Source: Fimbriimonas ginsengisoli Gsoil 348
Lineage (GTDB): Bacteria; Armatimonadota; Fimbriimonadia; Fimbriimonadales; Fimbriimonadaceae
Direction of reading: 5' to 3'
NCBI GenBank assembly: GCA_945881865.1
Contig: CAMCVK010000004.1
Coordinates: 62,001-126,000 of the forward strand
Length of the DNA: 64,000 nucleotides
Shown here: positions 17,518-25,500 of the stretch, piece by piece
Layout of the letters: each line of letters starts with the position of its first letter
How positions within the stretch are numbered: position 1 is the first letter of the stretch
The notes under the pieces: generated by a model
The model's input: the letters and a program-made list of their open reading frames with translations, nothing else
What the model was told of the DNA's origin: nothing
The model's database searches: none
Program-made: the position numbers and the translations under genes

Positions 17518-19662
17518 TTAAACAAGCCCGGTCGGGGCCTGAATCGTGCCGAGTACGGCGGCGAGCTCTTCCGCCGAAATCGGCTTCGTAAGGAACCCGG
17601 TCATTCCGATGGCGATGCTTCGGTCGCGGTCGGTTTCATTCGCGTTGGCGGTGAGCGCATAGACCGGCGGACCGTCTGGTTGCGCTTCTCGGATGGCGGT
17701 AAACGCTCGGAAGCCATCGAGCTCCGGCATTTGAAGATCGAGCAGGATGATGTCGAACCGACCCGCGAGCGCGGCCTCGACCGCCGCCGCGCCGGTCTCG
17801 ACGTGTCGCACTTGGCAGCCAAAGCCTCGCAGCAAGCGGCTAATGACCATCGCGTTCACGCGGTTGTCCTCGGCGAGCAGAACCGCCAGGCCATCCTGAA
17901 CCACCGGGATCTCACCCGGCCGCACCATGCCCGGATTCACCGCCCGGAAAGGAATAACCACTTCGAACGTGCTTCCACGTCCCACCGCCGAGTCGAGCGT
18001 TACCGAGCCGGACATCAGCTGAACGATTTGCATCACGATGGCGAGGCCGAGGCCGGTGCCGCCGTAAACCCGCCGATCGCTATTGTCCGCCTGATGGAAC
18101 GGCCGGAAGATGTTCTCGTGCTCGTGCTCGGGAATGCCGATTCCGGTGTCGGAGACGATGATTTTCAGTTGGCTCTTCGTTGGGCAAGAGACCAGGAATT
18201 TGACCGACCCGGTGCTGGTGAACTTCACCGCGTTGCCCAGCAAGTTGCTGGCGATCTGCCGCAGTTTCGAGGTGTCGATCTCGCCAACCTGCGGCACCGT
18301 GCGATCGATCAGAAACTCAAAGTCGAGCCCTTTGCGCCGAGCCAGCAGTTCGTGCGTCGTCGCTACGTCCCGTAACACGGTGTGAATCGGGGTGCTCGTC
18401 GGGTGTAGCTTGTCTTCTTTCGCCTCGGACTTGCTGAAATCGAGAATGTCATTCACGATGCCAAGCAGCGTCCGTCCGCAGCTTTGGATCGCGTCCACCA
18501 ACTCGGTCTGCTCCGGGGTAAGCGGCGTCTCCCGCAAGATGTCCGCGACGCCGATGACCCCGCTCAGTGGCGTCCGAACCTCGTGGCTGATGTTCGCCAT
18601 GAAGCGGCTCTTCGATTGGCTTCCAGCCTCCGCCTCGGCCATCGCCACCTGAAGTAACTGCTCATAAGAGCTTCGCTCGGTGATATCCACCATTTGCACG
18701 ACCTCGCCAACCGTCTCGCCGCCGGGATTCGTCAGCTTCGACCGCTTGACCTGAAACTCCCGTTGGTCTCGGGAAAGGACGGAGGATTCACGCGACTCGA
18801 AATCGGCCAGCAGCTCCACAAACGGTTGCCGCATCAGGCCTTCTTCGCGATTGAACAGCTCGTGGGCCGCCTGGTTGGCGTCCACGACTCGGCCTAGCCG
18901 GTCAAGCACCAACACCGGGTCCGGCAACTTGTCAACGAGCATTTCTCGCGCCACCGGCGCAAGGTCAAAGAGCGACCACCGAAAAATGGTCACCGCCATC
19001 CCCACCCCAGTCACGGCAAAGACGGTTGGCGTGAGGTCGAGAAACGGAAGCGGGCTGATGCCAAAAACGTAGAGGATGTTCACGATAAACGGCGTTATCG
19101 TGCAGAGCACCAGGATGCGCGTTTGGGTACGAAACACCTGGTTCCGGCCCCGCATCGCGCTCGCCATCGCGACGACGGCCCAACCCAACAGCACATAAGA
19201 GTAAATGTTGTTGACCGTGTACCAGGGCCCCTTCGTAAACTGCAGAAGGAAAACTTCCCCTGGGAACTCCCGCAAAACTACGTCATTCCGGAAGAGCGTG
19301 TGGAACCGATCGGAAAATGCGATGGGCACGGTGGTGACCAGCCCGAATCCGAGGAGCGCCATTTCGCGGGCGCGGAATCGCTGGACTCGACCCGTGTGCA
19401 ACAAGGCGAAGGAGAGAAAGGCCGGGGGAAGGCTACACAGCCCGATGTACTGGAGATTTGCCCAGAACAACGCCGTCGGAATGTCGCGGCTACAAAGCTC
19501 AAACACATACCCGGCTGCCCAAGTGGCGCCGCCCATACTCATCCAAATGAACGATTTTGCCCCGCGCTGTTTTCGGTGGGGCAGGCTAGCAACGGCAGCA
19601 AAAAGGAGCACAATCGCGCCGACCAGGGGAAAGATCGCGATGCTGGTCCATTGTAGTGCCAC
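17518..19662 (-). CDS. 7TM-PAS hybrid sensor histidine kinase with C-terminal receiver
   Basis: 714 aa from GTG 19662. Order: seven membrane helices (about residues 8-230, HisKA_7TM type), PAS domain (~245-330), HisKA with phospho-accepting His360 (FMANISHEVRTPLSGV), HATPase with N (SNLLGNAVKF), G1 (DTGIGI) and G2 (GGTGLGLAI) boxes, then a receiver with phospho-acceptor Asp642 (LLDLQMPELDG) and lysine in FLTKPIS. It is an inner-membrane sensor that would pass phosphate to its own receiver and then to a separate Hpt or regulator not seen here. The signal is unknown. A 60-bp gap separates it from the downstream end of the sialidase-like gene's promoter. Confidence 0.93.
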   Translation of the reverse strand: MALQWTSIAIFPLVGAIVLLFAAVASLPHRKQRGAKSFIWMSMGGATWAAGYVFELCSRDIPTALFWANLQYIGLCSLPPAFLSFALLHTGRVQRFRAREMALLGFGLVTTVPIAFSDRFHTLFRNDVVLREFPGEVFLLQFTKGPWYTVNNIYSYVLLGWAVVAMASAMRGRNQVFRTQTRILVLCTITPFIVNILYVFGISPLPFLDLTPTVFAVTGVGMAVTIFRWSLFDLAPVAREMLVDKLPDPVLVLDRLGRVVDANQAAHELFNREEGLMRQPFVELLADFESRESSVLSRDQREFQVKRSKLTNPGGETVGEVVQMVDITERSSYEQLLQVAMAEAEAGSQSKSRFMANISHEVRTPLSGVIGVADILRETPLTPEQTELVDAIQSCGRTLLGIVNDILDFSKSEAKEDKLHPTSTPIHTVLRDVATTHELLARRKGLDFEFLIDRTVPQVGEIDTSKLRQIASNLLGNAVKFTSTGSVKFLVSCPTKSQLKIIVSDTGIGIPEHEHENIFRPFHQADNSDRRVYGGTGLGLAIVMQIVQLMSGSVTLDSAVGRGSTFEVVIPFRAVNPGMVRPGEIPVVQDGLAVLLAEDNRVNAMVISRLLRGFGCQVRHVETGAAAVEAALAGRFDIILLDLQMPELDGFRAFTAIREAQPDGPPVYALTANANETDRDRSIAIGMTGFLTKPISAEELAAVLGTIQAPTGLV

Positions 19663-19686
19663 GGTAATTGTGCCTGCGAGTTCGTT

Positions 19687-19739
19687 CTACCGTAAAAGAG
19701 CGTTTTGCCGAAGTCGGCTCGACCATAATTCTACGGTAG
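19687..19739. promoter_or_regulatory. paired CTACNGTA sites between divergent genes
   Basis: CTACCGTA (19687-19694) and the palindrome CTACGGTAG (19731-19739) are inverted copies 44 bp apart in the 157-bp gap between the kinase and the rhomboid-like gene. They could be binding sites of one regulator for both. Pattern only. Confidence 0.35.
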
Positions 19740-19819
19740 GTCTTCCTTCCTCGGGGTGGCCGGGAAGATTGGCGGAATCATTCTGCCCCGCCAAAATCTG
19801 ACGTAGAAACGATAAGCCA

Positions 19820-20572
19820 ATGTCATTACCGATTTGGATCCAGCGTCAACGCGCGCCGATCACACTTGCTGTGTGCGCCGGCTTAGTCGCGGCATCGCTG
19901 TTCTTCTTCTTCAGCACCGGCTCCGGAATCAATGCGCTCACTTTTAACGTCGATTGGCTGGAGAAGCCTTGGACGCTTTTGGTGTATCCGTTCGCTTTCA
20001 GCGGTGCGGGCGGCGTCTTCGCGCTTATCTCGACGCTACTCCTGTTGGCGTGGATGGTGTTCACCTGCGGCAGTGTGGAGCGCGACCTCGGGACCAGCAA
20101 GTTCGGCGTGCTTCTGCTGACAATGACCGTGCTTCCCGCCCTTCTGGTTTATGGCGGCATGCGGCTCAGCGGTTCTGGTTTTGGTGTCATGGGGCCGTAT
20201 TTTCCCATCGCCGGAATCAGCGTGATCTGGGCCCTCCGGAATCCCAACTTCCAACTGAACCTGTTCGGCATCTTGCCGCTGACGGCGAAAATTCTTGCGA
20301 TCCTGATCGTCGCCGGAACCTTCTTTTTGTACGGCTTTGGCAACCTGATCCTGGGCGTCGCCGCCATCCTCTACTTCATTCTTTCGTGGGCGATCGCGAC
20401 GAACCGAATCCCGTTCTTTCTCTATGCCTCCGCGCCCGATGTCAAGGTTACGAAAGCACAGAAGGTTCGTGAAGAGGCATATCTTGCCGACGCCGCCCGA
20501 CGCCTCCACGAACGCGAAGAGACCGAGCGGCTTCGGAAATTGTTTGAAAGAAGCGGAATCGACGACAAGTAA
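19820..20572 (+). CDS. rhomboid-like membrane protein lacking the catalytic dyad
   Basis: 250 aa with about six hydrophobic helices between residues 14 and 195. The layout follows rhomboids: a first TM, then PWTLLVYPFAFSG and a helix ending in CGSVERDLGTSKFGVLLL, like the W-R...E-x-x-x-G loop region. The Ser (GxSG) and His of active proteases are not in the expected positions; the nearest sequence is SGSGFGVMGPYFP. I therefore call it an inactive rhomboid homologue. The C-terminal tail is charged and cytoplasmic. It is 17 bp upstream of the NanE-ROK gene and likely co-transcribed with it. Confidence 0.6.
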   Translation: MSLPIWIQRQRAPITLAVCAGLVAASLFFFFSTGSGINALTFNVDWLEKPWTLLVYPFAFSGAGGVFALISTLLLLAWMVFTCGSVERDLGTSKFGVLLLTMTVLPALLVYGGMRLSGSGFGVMGPYFPIAGISVIWALRNPNFQLNLFGILPLTAKILAILIVAGTFFLYGFGNLILGVAAILYFILSWAIATNRIPFFLYASAPDVKVTKAQKVREEAYLADAARRLHEREETERLRKLFERSGIDDK

Positions 20573-20589
20573 CGCAAAATAGCGTAACG

Positions 20590-22023
20590 ATGACCGTTTC
20601 GGCGCTTCTTGCCCGTTTTCGCGCCTGCCCACTGGTGGCCAGCGTCCAAGCCTCCGAGGGTTCTCCCTGCGGCCACCCCGAAACTTTGCTCCGCTTGGCA
20701 AAGGCCTCGCTTAAACAAGGCGTTCGCGTTCTTCGCCTCGAAGGCGTGAAAACCGTTCGTGCGTTGGAGCCCGATCTCAAGGTGCCCGTGATCGGCCTGC
20801 TGAAGCGCACGTATCCCGAGTCGGAGGTGTACATCACGCCGACCGCCCAGGACGCCGACAGCATGATCGACCTCGGATGCGAGGTCATCGCGGTCGACGG
20901 AACCGACCGACCGCGCCCAGGCCGAGACGACCTCGCCGCCCTCATCAAGCACATTCAGCGGCGAAAGGTGCTGGTGATGGCCGACTGCGACTCGCTTGAG
21001 TCGGCGATCCGCGCCGCCGCGCTCGGCGCCGACGTCATTGGAACGACGCTCGCCGGCTATACCTCGGCCCGCGCCGCAACAATTGGCCCCGACCTGGAGC
21101 TTTTGCGGCAGATCATCGCCAACGTGAAAGTGCCCGTCATCGCCGAAGGGCGTTTTTCTCAGCGATGGGAAGTTGAGGCGGCGATGCGAATCGGCGCGAC
21201 TGCCGTAACGGTAGGCGGCGCGATCAACGACCCGGTGAAGCAGACCCGCGCCCTGATGCCAACGCCGAAACTTGGCGAGGACGCCCGGATTGGAGCCGTC
21301 GATATCGGCGGTACTTGGCTCCGGTTTGGCGTGTTCGATGGTCGCGGCAACTTGGTGGGCGAACCGGTTCGAACCCCGAACCCGCGCAACCGAGTGGAAT
21401 GCCTGCAATGGATCCGCGAACGCATCGCCGAGTTCAAGGTAACCCGGGTTGGCGTCGGAACCGGCGGCATCGTCGACCCCGGCACAGGCGAGGTTTGGAC
21501 CGCGAAAGAGCACCTAATGCCGGACCACACCGGCATTCGGTTCCACGAGGCAACCTTGGGCATCACCACGAAAGCCTACGGCGATGGCCACGCCACCGCA
21601 TGGGGCCACGCCAACCTGCCGCAGTTTGCCGGCCGCCGGGTCGCCACGCTGGCCCTTGGCACCGGCGTGGGTGCCGGCTTCGTGCAAAACGGAGCGATCT
21701 GGGCCGGACGACGCGGCGAGTACCCGCGCATCAACGACTTGCCTTCACCGGATGGGCGATCTTACGAGACCGTTCTTGGTGGCATCAACCTGAGCGCCAC
21801 CCCTTCCGAGGACGACCAGGCCGTTGCCCGCCGGGCCCTGCACGGCGCAGTTCAAGCGATCAAAGACCTGTACTTTCCGGATGACATCGTGATTGCGGGT
21901 TCGGTCGGCCTCAGCGACTGGCTGGCCGACGACGTGGCCAAACTCGAACTGGTCCGGAGCCCGTTCGGGGTGAATGCCGGCCTGCATGGGGCGGCCGCCC
22001 TCGCGCTGTATCCCACCTGGTAG
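20590..22023 (+). CDS. bifunctional N-acetylmannosamine-6-phosphate 2-epimerase / ROK sugar kinase fusion (NanE-NanK-like)
   Basis: 477 aa. Residues 1-~222 are a NanE barrel (LEGVKTVRAL, PVIGLLKRTY, VITPT-type and VMADCDSLESAIRAAALGAD, then AEGRFSQRWEVEAAMRIGA). Residues ~230-477 are a ROK kinase: phosphate loop AVDIGGTWLRFGVF, GVGTGGIVDPGTGE, LALGTGVGAGFV. The ROK zinc signature (GH...CxCGxxGCxE) is absent; its place is held by GEYPRINDLPSPDGRSYE. The reaction chain would be ManNAc to ManNAc-6-P to GlcNAc-6-P, feeding glycolysis. No NanA lyase or sialic-acid transporter is in the window. TrmB follows 46 bp downstream. Confidence 0.85.
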   Translation: MTVSALLARFRACPLVASVQASEGSPCGHPETLLRLAKASLKQGVRVLRLEGVKTVRALEPDLKVPVIGLLKRTYPESEVYITPTAQDADSMIDLGCEVIAVDGTDRPRPGRDDLAALIKHIQRRKVLVMADCDSLESAIRAAALGADVIGTTLAGYTSARAATIGPDLELLRQIIANVKVPVIAEGRFSQRWEVEAAMRIGATAVTVGGAINDPVKQTRALMPTPKLGEDARIGAVDIGGTWLRFGVFDGRGNLVGEPVRTPNPRNRVECLQWIRERIAEFKVTRVGVGTGGIVDPGTGEVWTAKEHLMPDHTGIRFHEATLGITTKAYGDGHATAWGHANLPQFAGRRVATLALGTGVGAGFVQNGAIWAGRRGEYPRINDLPSPDGRSYETVLGGINLSATPSEDDQAVARRALHGAVQAIKDLYFPDDIVIAGSVGLSDWLADDVAKLELVRSPFGVNAGLHGAAALALYPTW

Positions 22024-22058
22024 GAGAAATATGAGTCGCGCGTGCAACGAACCCGCGT

Positions 22059-22064
22059 TATAAT
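22059..22064 (+). promoter_or_regulatory. -10 hexamer for the TrmB-family gene
   Basis: Perfect TATAAT, 5 nt before the ATG at 22070, without a ribosome-binding site: the clearest leaderless-type start in the window. Confidence 0.6.
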
Positions 22065-22069
22065 CCGAT

Positions 22070-22783
22070 ATGGACGACGCGCGACACGTGCTCACCCAGT
22101 TCGGATTCACCGCGCTGGAGAGCGAAATCTATACGTTTCTGCTGCAGGAGTCCCCGGTGAGCGGGTACCGCATCGCCCAGGCGCTGGGTAAGCCCGCCGC
22201 GAACACCTACAAGGCGATTCAGACGCTGGAGAAAAAAGGCGCACTGATGACCGAAGAAGGGGAAACCCGTCTTTGCCGTCCGGTGCCTTCGGAAGAACTT
22301 CTGGAACGGCTGGCGGCGACGTTCCAGGCGAACCGGCAAGAGGCGGCGGCGGCCCTCGCCAAGTTCGGTGAGCCAGCCCAAGACGACCGGATCTACGTGG
22401 TTCGCAGCAACGCCCAGGCGATGCACCAAGCCCGGCGGCTGATCGTTTCGGCGCAGAAAACCGTCTCGCTCGCCACCACCGAGGCACTGCGAGAGAGCTT
22501 TTCGGAAGAGCTCGCCGAAGCCGAATGGCGGCAGGTGCGCGTGCGCGTTTCCTTGGTTCGCACGGAAGAAATCCGCCTGGCTTGCGATGCCCTCCACTGC
22601 CTGCTTTGGCGAAACGAGTCCGCCCTCGTGTCATCAAACCCGGCGTTTTCCCAAATGATCCACGACGGATTGGTGGCGGAATTTGCCCTCGAGGAGGTTC
22701 AGCGCCGCCTTGATGAGGGCGCGAGCACCAAGCGGATCCAGCGCGCACTGCGGGAAGCTAGGTCCGATGCCGATGCAGACTAA
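22070..22783 (+). CDS. TrmB-family transcriptional regulator
   Basis: 237 aa. Residues 1-~70 are a TrmB-type winged helix (LTQFGFTALESEIYTFLLQ, then SGYRIAQALGKPAANTYKAI). The remainder has the family's C-terminal effector region (QARRLIVSAQKTVSLATTEA, LAEAEWRQVRVRVSLV). Members regulate sugar uptake and metabolism, mostly as repressors, and bind sugars. Placed right after NanE-ROK, it is a fair candidate regulator of that gene, though it appears to have its own promoter. It is separated from der by 36 bp with an inverted repeat at 22776-22795. Confidence 0.85.
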   Translation: MDDARHVLTQFGFTALESEIYTFLLQESPVSGYRIAQALGKPAANTYKAIQTLEKKGALMTEEGETRLCRPVPSEELLERLAATFQANRQEAAAALAKFGEPAQDDRIYVVRSNAQAMHQARRLIVSAQKTVSLATTEALRESFSEELAEAEWRQVRVRVSLVRTEEIRLACDALHCLLWRNESALVSSNPAFSQMIHDGLVAEFALEEVQRRLDEGASTKRIQRALREARSDADAD

Positions 22784-22795
22784 CGTTTAAGTCTG
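22776..22795. promoter_or_regulatory. inverted repeat across the trmB-like stop codon
   Basis: CAGACT and AGTCTG arms flank AACGTTTA. The core resembles the AACGTT sites before the GH13 gene. It may be an operator for the next gene (der) or a weak hairpin; it is too short to be a good terminator. Confidence 0.3.
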
Positions 22796-22819
22796 GCAAT
22801 AGGGTATCCTTTTGGGATT

Positions 22820-24172
22820 ATGGCCGTAAAACTCCCGGTAGTCGTGATAGTCGGCCGTCCCAACGTTGGTAAGAGCACCATTTTCAACCGCGTGGTCGGA
22901 AAGCGGATCGCCGTCGTGGAAGACAACCCCGGCATCACCCGAGACCGCCTCTACAGTTTGGTCACCTGGAACAAGCGCACCTTCCAGATTGTCGACACCG
23001 GCGGAATCGTTTTCGAAGAGCTCGACACGATGGCCGAGCAGATTCGGATCCAGGCGAACATCGCCATCGACGAAGCCGACGTCGTTCTGTTCATCACCGA
23101 TACGAAGGCCGGTGTCAATCCCGATGACGTGGACCTTGCCAACCGTCTGCGCGGCATCAAAAAACCGGTACTCGTGATGGTTAACAAGGCCGATGACCCG
23201 AATAAAGACACGCTAGCCAACGAATTCTATTCGTTAGGATTAGGTGAGGTTTATCCCGTCTCTGGCCTACATGGCCGCGGAGTAGCCGACGTACTTGACG
23301 AGATTGTTGCATTACTACCCGAGGAAGCCGAGATGGCTCCGGACGAGAAAGAGGAGATTCGCGTGGCGATCGTCGGGCGACCCAACGTAGGTAAATCCAG
23401 CCTGGTCAACGCCTTTACCGGCGAGCAAAGGATGATCGTTTCCGACGTCGCCGGCACCACCCGAGACGCGATCGACACCGTTTTGGAATACGCGGGCGAA
23501 AAATTCCGACTCGTCGATACCGCCGGGATCCGGCGGCGCGGCAAGATTCAGGGCACCGTCGAGTACTACATGGTCGACCGCGCGCAGAAGGCGATTGAAC
23601 GATCGGACTGCGCGATGATCGTCATCGACGGCCACGAAGGACTGACCGACGGCGACAAGCGCGTCATGAAGCTGGCCCACGACGCCGGGAAGGCGGTCGT
23701 CTTTGCGATCAACAAGTGGGACACCAAAGAGCCGCCGGACGGCGAGCCGCGCAAAATGTCCCTGCTGAAGAAGGACTTCCTGCAAATCGTGTCGGACCAG
23801 ATTCCCGAATTGCACTACGCCAAGGCCTCGTTCACCAGCGCCACCGAAAGTGCCGGCCTGGAACCGGTGCTCGACGAGGTCATGAAGGCGGTTGAGAACT
23901 TTAACTTCCGCATTTCAACCGGCCAGCTCAACCGGCTCATCCAAGAGGCGTGCTTCAGTCGGCCGTACACCTCCAAGGGCAAGCGGCTAAAGATTTACTA
24001 CGCGACCCAGGTGAGCACCCGCCCGCCGTCGTTCGCGCTGTTCATGAACGACCCGGAGCTGTTCCACTTTAGCTACGAGCGATACCTTCTGAACAAGATT
24101 CGGGCCGTCTACCCGCTTGGCGGAACGCCGATTCGTCTGTTCGCCCGCGAGAGCCACAAGCACGACAAATGA
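22820..24172 (+). CDS. der: ribosome biogenesis GTPase Der (EngA)
   Basis: 450 aa, the normal length. Two tandem GTPase domains: first P-loop GRPNVGKSTIFN (residues 11-22), DTGG and NKAD; second P-loop GRPNVGKSSLVN near residue 189, DTAG and NKWD. The C-terminal KH-like domain (about 355-450) binds rRNA. Der is needed for assembly of the 50S subunit. The last base triplets overlap the following ATG (4 bp). Confidence 0.97.
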   Translation: MAVKLPVVVIVGRPNVGKSTIFNRVVGKRIAVVEDNPGITRDRLYSLVTWNKRTFQIVDTGGIVFEELDTMAEQIRIQANIAIDEADVVLFITDTKAGVNPDDVDLANRLRGIKKPVLVMVNKADDPNKDTLANEFYSLGLGEVYPVSGLHGRGVADVLDEIVALLPEEAEMAPDEKEEIRVAIVGRPNVGKSSLVNAFTGEQRMIVSDVAGTTRDAIDTVLEYAGEKFRLVDTAGIRRRGKIQGTVEYYMVDRAQKAIERSDCAMIVIDGHEGLTDGDKRVMKLAHDAGKAVVFAINKWDTKEPPDGEPRKMSLLKKDFLQIVSDQIPELHYAKASFTSATESAGLEPVLDEVMKAVENFNFRISTGQLNRLIQEACFSRPYTSKGKRLKIYYATQVSTRPPSFALFMNDPELFHFSYERYLLNKIRAVYPLGGTPIRLFARESHKHDK

Positions 24173-24528
24173 CCCTTTCAAGCGGCGGCGCAGTGCTTGA
24201 GCTCCTTATCGTGGCGGAACCTCCCACGCTTGATGCCCGAATGTCCACCGACTGGGCCGAGGGGCGACTGCAGATCGCGTTCACTGCCGTCACCCGGCAC
24301 CGGTGGTACGATGCCATGCAACGGCTCATGATCGAAGGGGCCGGGAGCGCCGTTCTCACCACCGACGACGGCGAGATGGAGCTCGTCTTGGCAATGTCAA
24401 AGAAGGATGAGTTGCTTATTACGGCGCGGCTTCAATCTCCGCCCGACTTCCTGCACGAAATGCGGGTGGTCCTGGAGCTCGCTCAAAGCGATCTCCTTCA
24501 ATTGGAAGCCTTCGTCAAGGACTACTGA
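24169..24528 (+). CDS. hypothetical protein translationally coupled to der
   Basis: 119 aa, unrecognised. It begins inside the der stop (ATGA overlap). The sequence is soluble, with strands such as VLELLIVAEPPT and a final helix (LAQSDLLQLEAFVKDY). Its conservation next to der would be worth noting in relatives. The end overlaps the convergent mlaE by 7 bp. Confidence 0.6.
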   Translation: MTLSSGGAVLELLIVAEPPTLDARMSTDWAEGRLQIAFTAVTRHRWYDAMQRLMIEGAGSAVLTTDDGEMELVLAMSKKDELLITARLQSPPDFLHEMRVVLELAQSDLLQLEAFVKDY

Positions 24529-25271
24529 AAAAGTAGCTGGGCCAGCACGAAGTTCGCCACGTAGACCAATACGGTCGAAATGACGACGGAGCGCGTGGTC
24601 GCGCGGCCAACGCCCTCGGCACCGCCGGTCGTATAGAGGCCCTCTCGGCAGGCGACGATCGCGATGATCAGGCCAAAGACCGGCGCCTTTAGCATTCCCT
24701 TACCGACGTCGGTCAGCGTTCCAAATTGCTGAACGGATTGGATAAACGTCGTCGAAGGAATCTTCTGGCCGACCGCGACAATCCACCCGCCGACGACCGC
24801 GGACCACATTCCGACAAGGGCCAAGATGGGCATCATCAGCACGCAGGCCAAAACCCGCGGAACCACCAGGTACTTCGTCGGGTGCACGCTCAGCATCTTA
24901 AGCGCGTCTACCTGCTCGGTGACGGCCATCGTGCCCAGTTGCGCGGCCATTGCGCTGCCGCAACGGGCGGCGACCATGATCCCGGCCAGCACCGGGCCGA
25001 TCTCTCGCATCGCGCTGAGGGCGACCGTTGCCCCGACGAACTGGCTGGCTCCGTAACGGATCAAAAACTCGGAAAGGTAGAGCGAAAGGACCGCACCGGA
25101 AAAGAAGCCGGTCATCACCACGATCGGCACCGACGAGACGCCGACGAACGACATCTGTTTGACCATTTCGAAAAACTCGAACGGCCGCGCGAAAAGGCGT
25201 CGGATCGCATCCGCGAGAATGAGCCATGCCTCGCCAATCCAGGCTAACGTACTTGTGATCGCTGCCGACAC
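24522..25271 (-). CDS. mlaE: MlaE-family ABC transporter permease
   Basis: 249 aa with the MlaE/TGD1 layout: amphipathic N-terminal helix, then about five membrane helices. Signatures include RYGASQFVGATVALSAMREI, GPVLAGIMVAARCGSAMAAQ and GTMAVTEQVDALKMLSVHP. Such permeases move phospholipids between inner and outer membranes with an ATPase (MlaF) and an MCE protein (MlaD). Neither is next to it here, although the small protein at 25308 starts 37 bp away on the other strand. It supports a diderm envelope. Confidence 0.93.
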   Translation of the reverse strand: MSAAITSTLAWIGEAWLILADAIRRLFARPFEFFEMVKQMSFVGVSSVPIVVMTGFFSGAVLSLYLSEFLIRYGASQFVGATVALSAMREIGPVLAGIMVAARCGSAMAAQLGTMAVTEQVDALKMLSVHPTKYLVVPRVLACVLMMPILALVGMWSAVVGGWIVAVGQKIPSTTFIQSVQQFGTLTDVGKGMLKAPVFGLIIAIVACREGLYTTGGAEGVGRATTRSVVISTVLVYVANFVLAQLLFQ

Positions 25272-25295
25272 CGATGGGTAGTTAACCCGGAAAGG

Positions 25296-25301
25296 TACAG
25301 T
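25296..25301 (+). promoter_or_regulatory. -10-like hexamer for the 53-aa gene
   Basis: TACAGT, 6 nt before the ATG at 25308. An AAAGG overlaps it, so a leadered start cannot be excluded. Confidence 0.4.
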
Positions 25302-25307
25302 CTGACG

Positions 25308-25469
25308 ATGGCGAAAGCAAAGCCAAAACCGGGAAAACGTCGGCGGCTCGATATTCCCTGGTTCCTCATCCTCGCGCTGATCGCGACGATCTACTTTGCC
25401 TGGTTCTTCCCGGATGCCCGCGATGGCGGAAAGGCGTCACCCCCGATCGAACTCATCCCAGAGCCGTGA
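25308..25469 (+). CDS. small single-pass membrane protein, 53 aa
   Basis: The product starts MAKAKPKPGKRRRLDIPW, a basic head with seven Lys/Arg, followed by one membrane helix (FLILALIATIYFAWFF) and a short acidic/proline-rich tail. It is a type II topology (basic end inside). A -10-like hexamer sits at the expected distance. I do not know its function. It lies between divergent mlaE and a serine hydrolase that starts 31 bp further on; they may be co-transcribed, though a separate ECF-like promoter overlaps its stop. Confidence 0.6.
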   Translation: MAKAKPKPGKRRRLDIPWFLILALIATIYFAWFFPDARDGGKASPPIELIPEP

Positions 25470-25493
25470 ACTTTTTGCGATACCGTGCGTTCG
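25468..25493 (+). promoter_or_regulatory. ECF-sigma-like promoter candidate for the serine hydrolase
   Basis: GAACTT at 25468-25473, 14 nt, then CGTTCG at 25488-25493. See the three similar cases at 60993, 62052 and 63478. The spacer is the shortest of the four. Confidence 0.3.
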
Positions 25494-25500
25494 AACCGGC

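Noticed and set aside
25396-25500. Upstream start for the serine hydrolase at 25501
   Set aside because: It would cross the 53-aa gene in another frame, and its residues are unlike any signal peptide.
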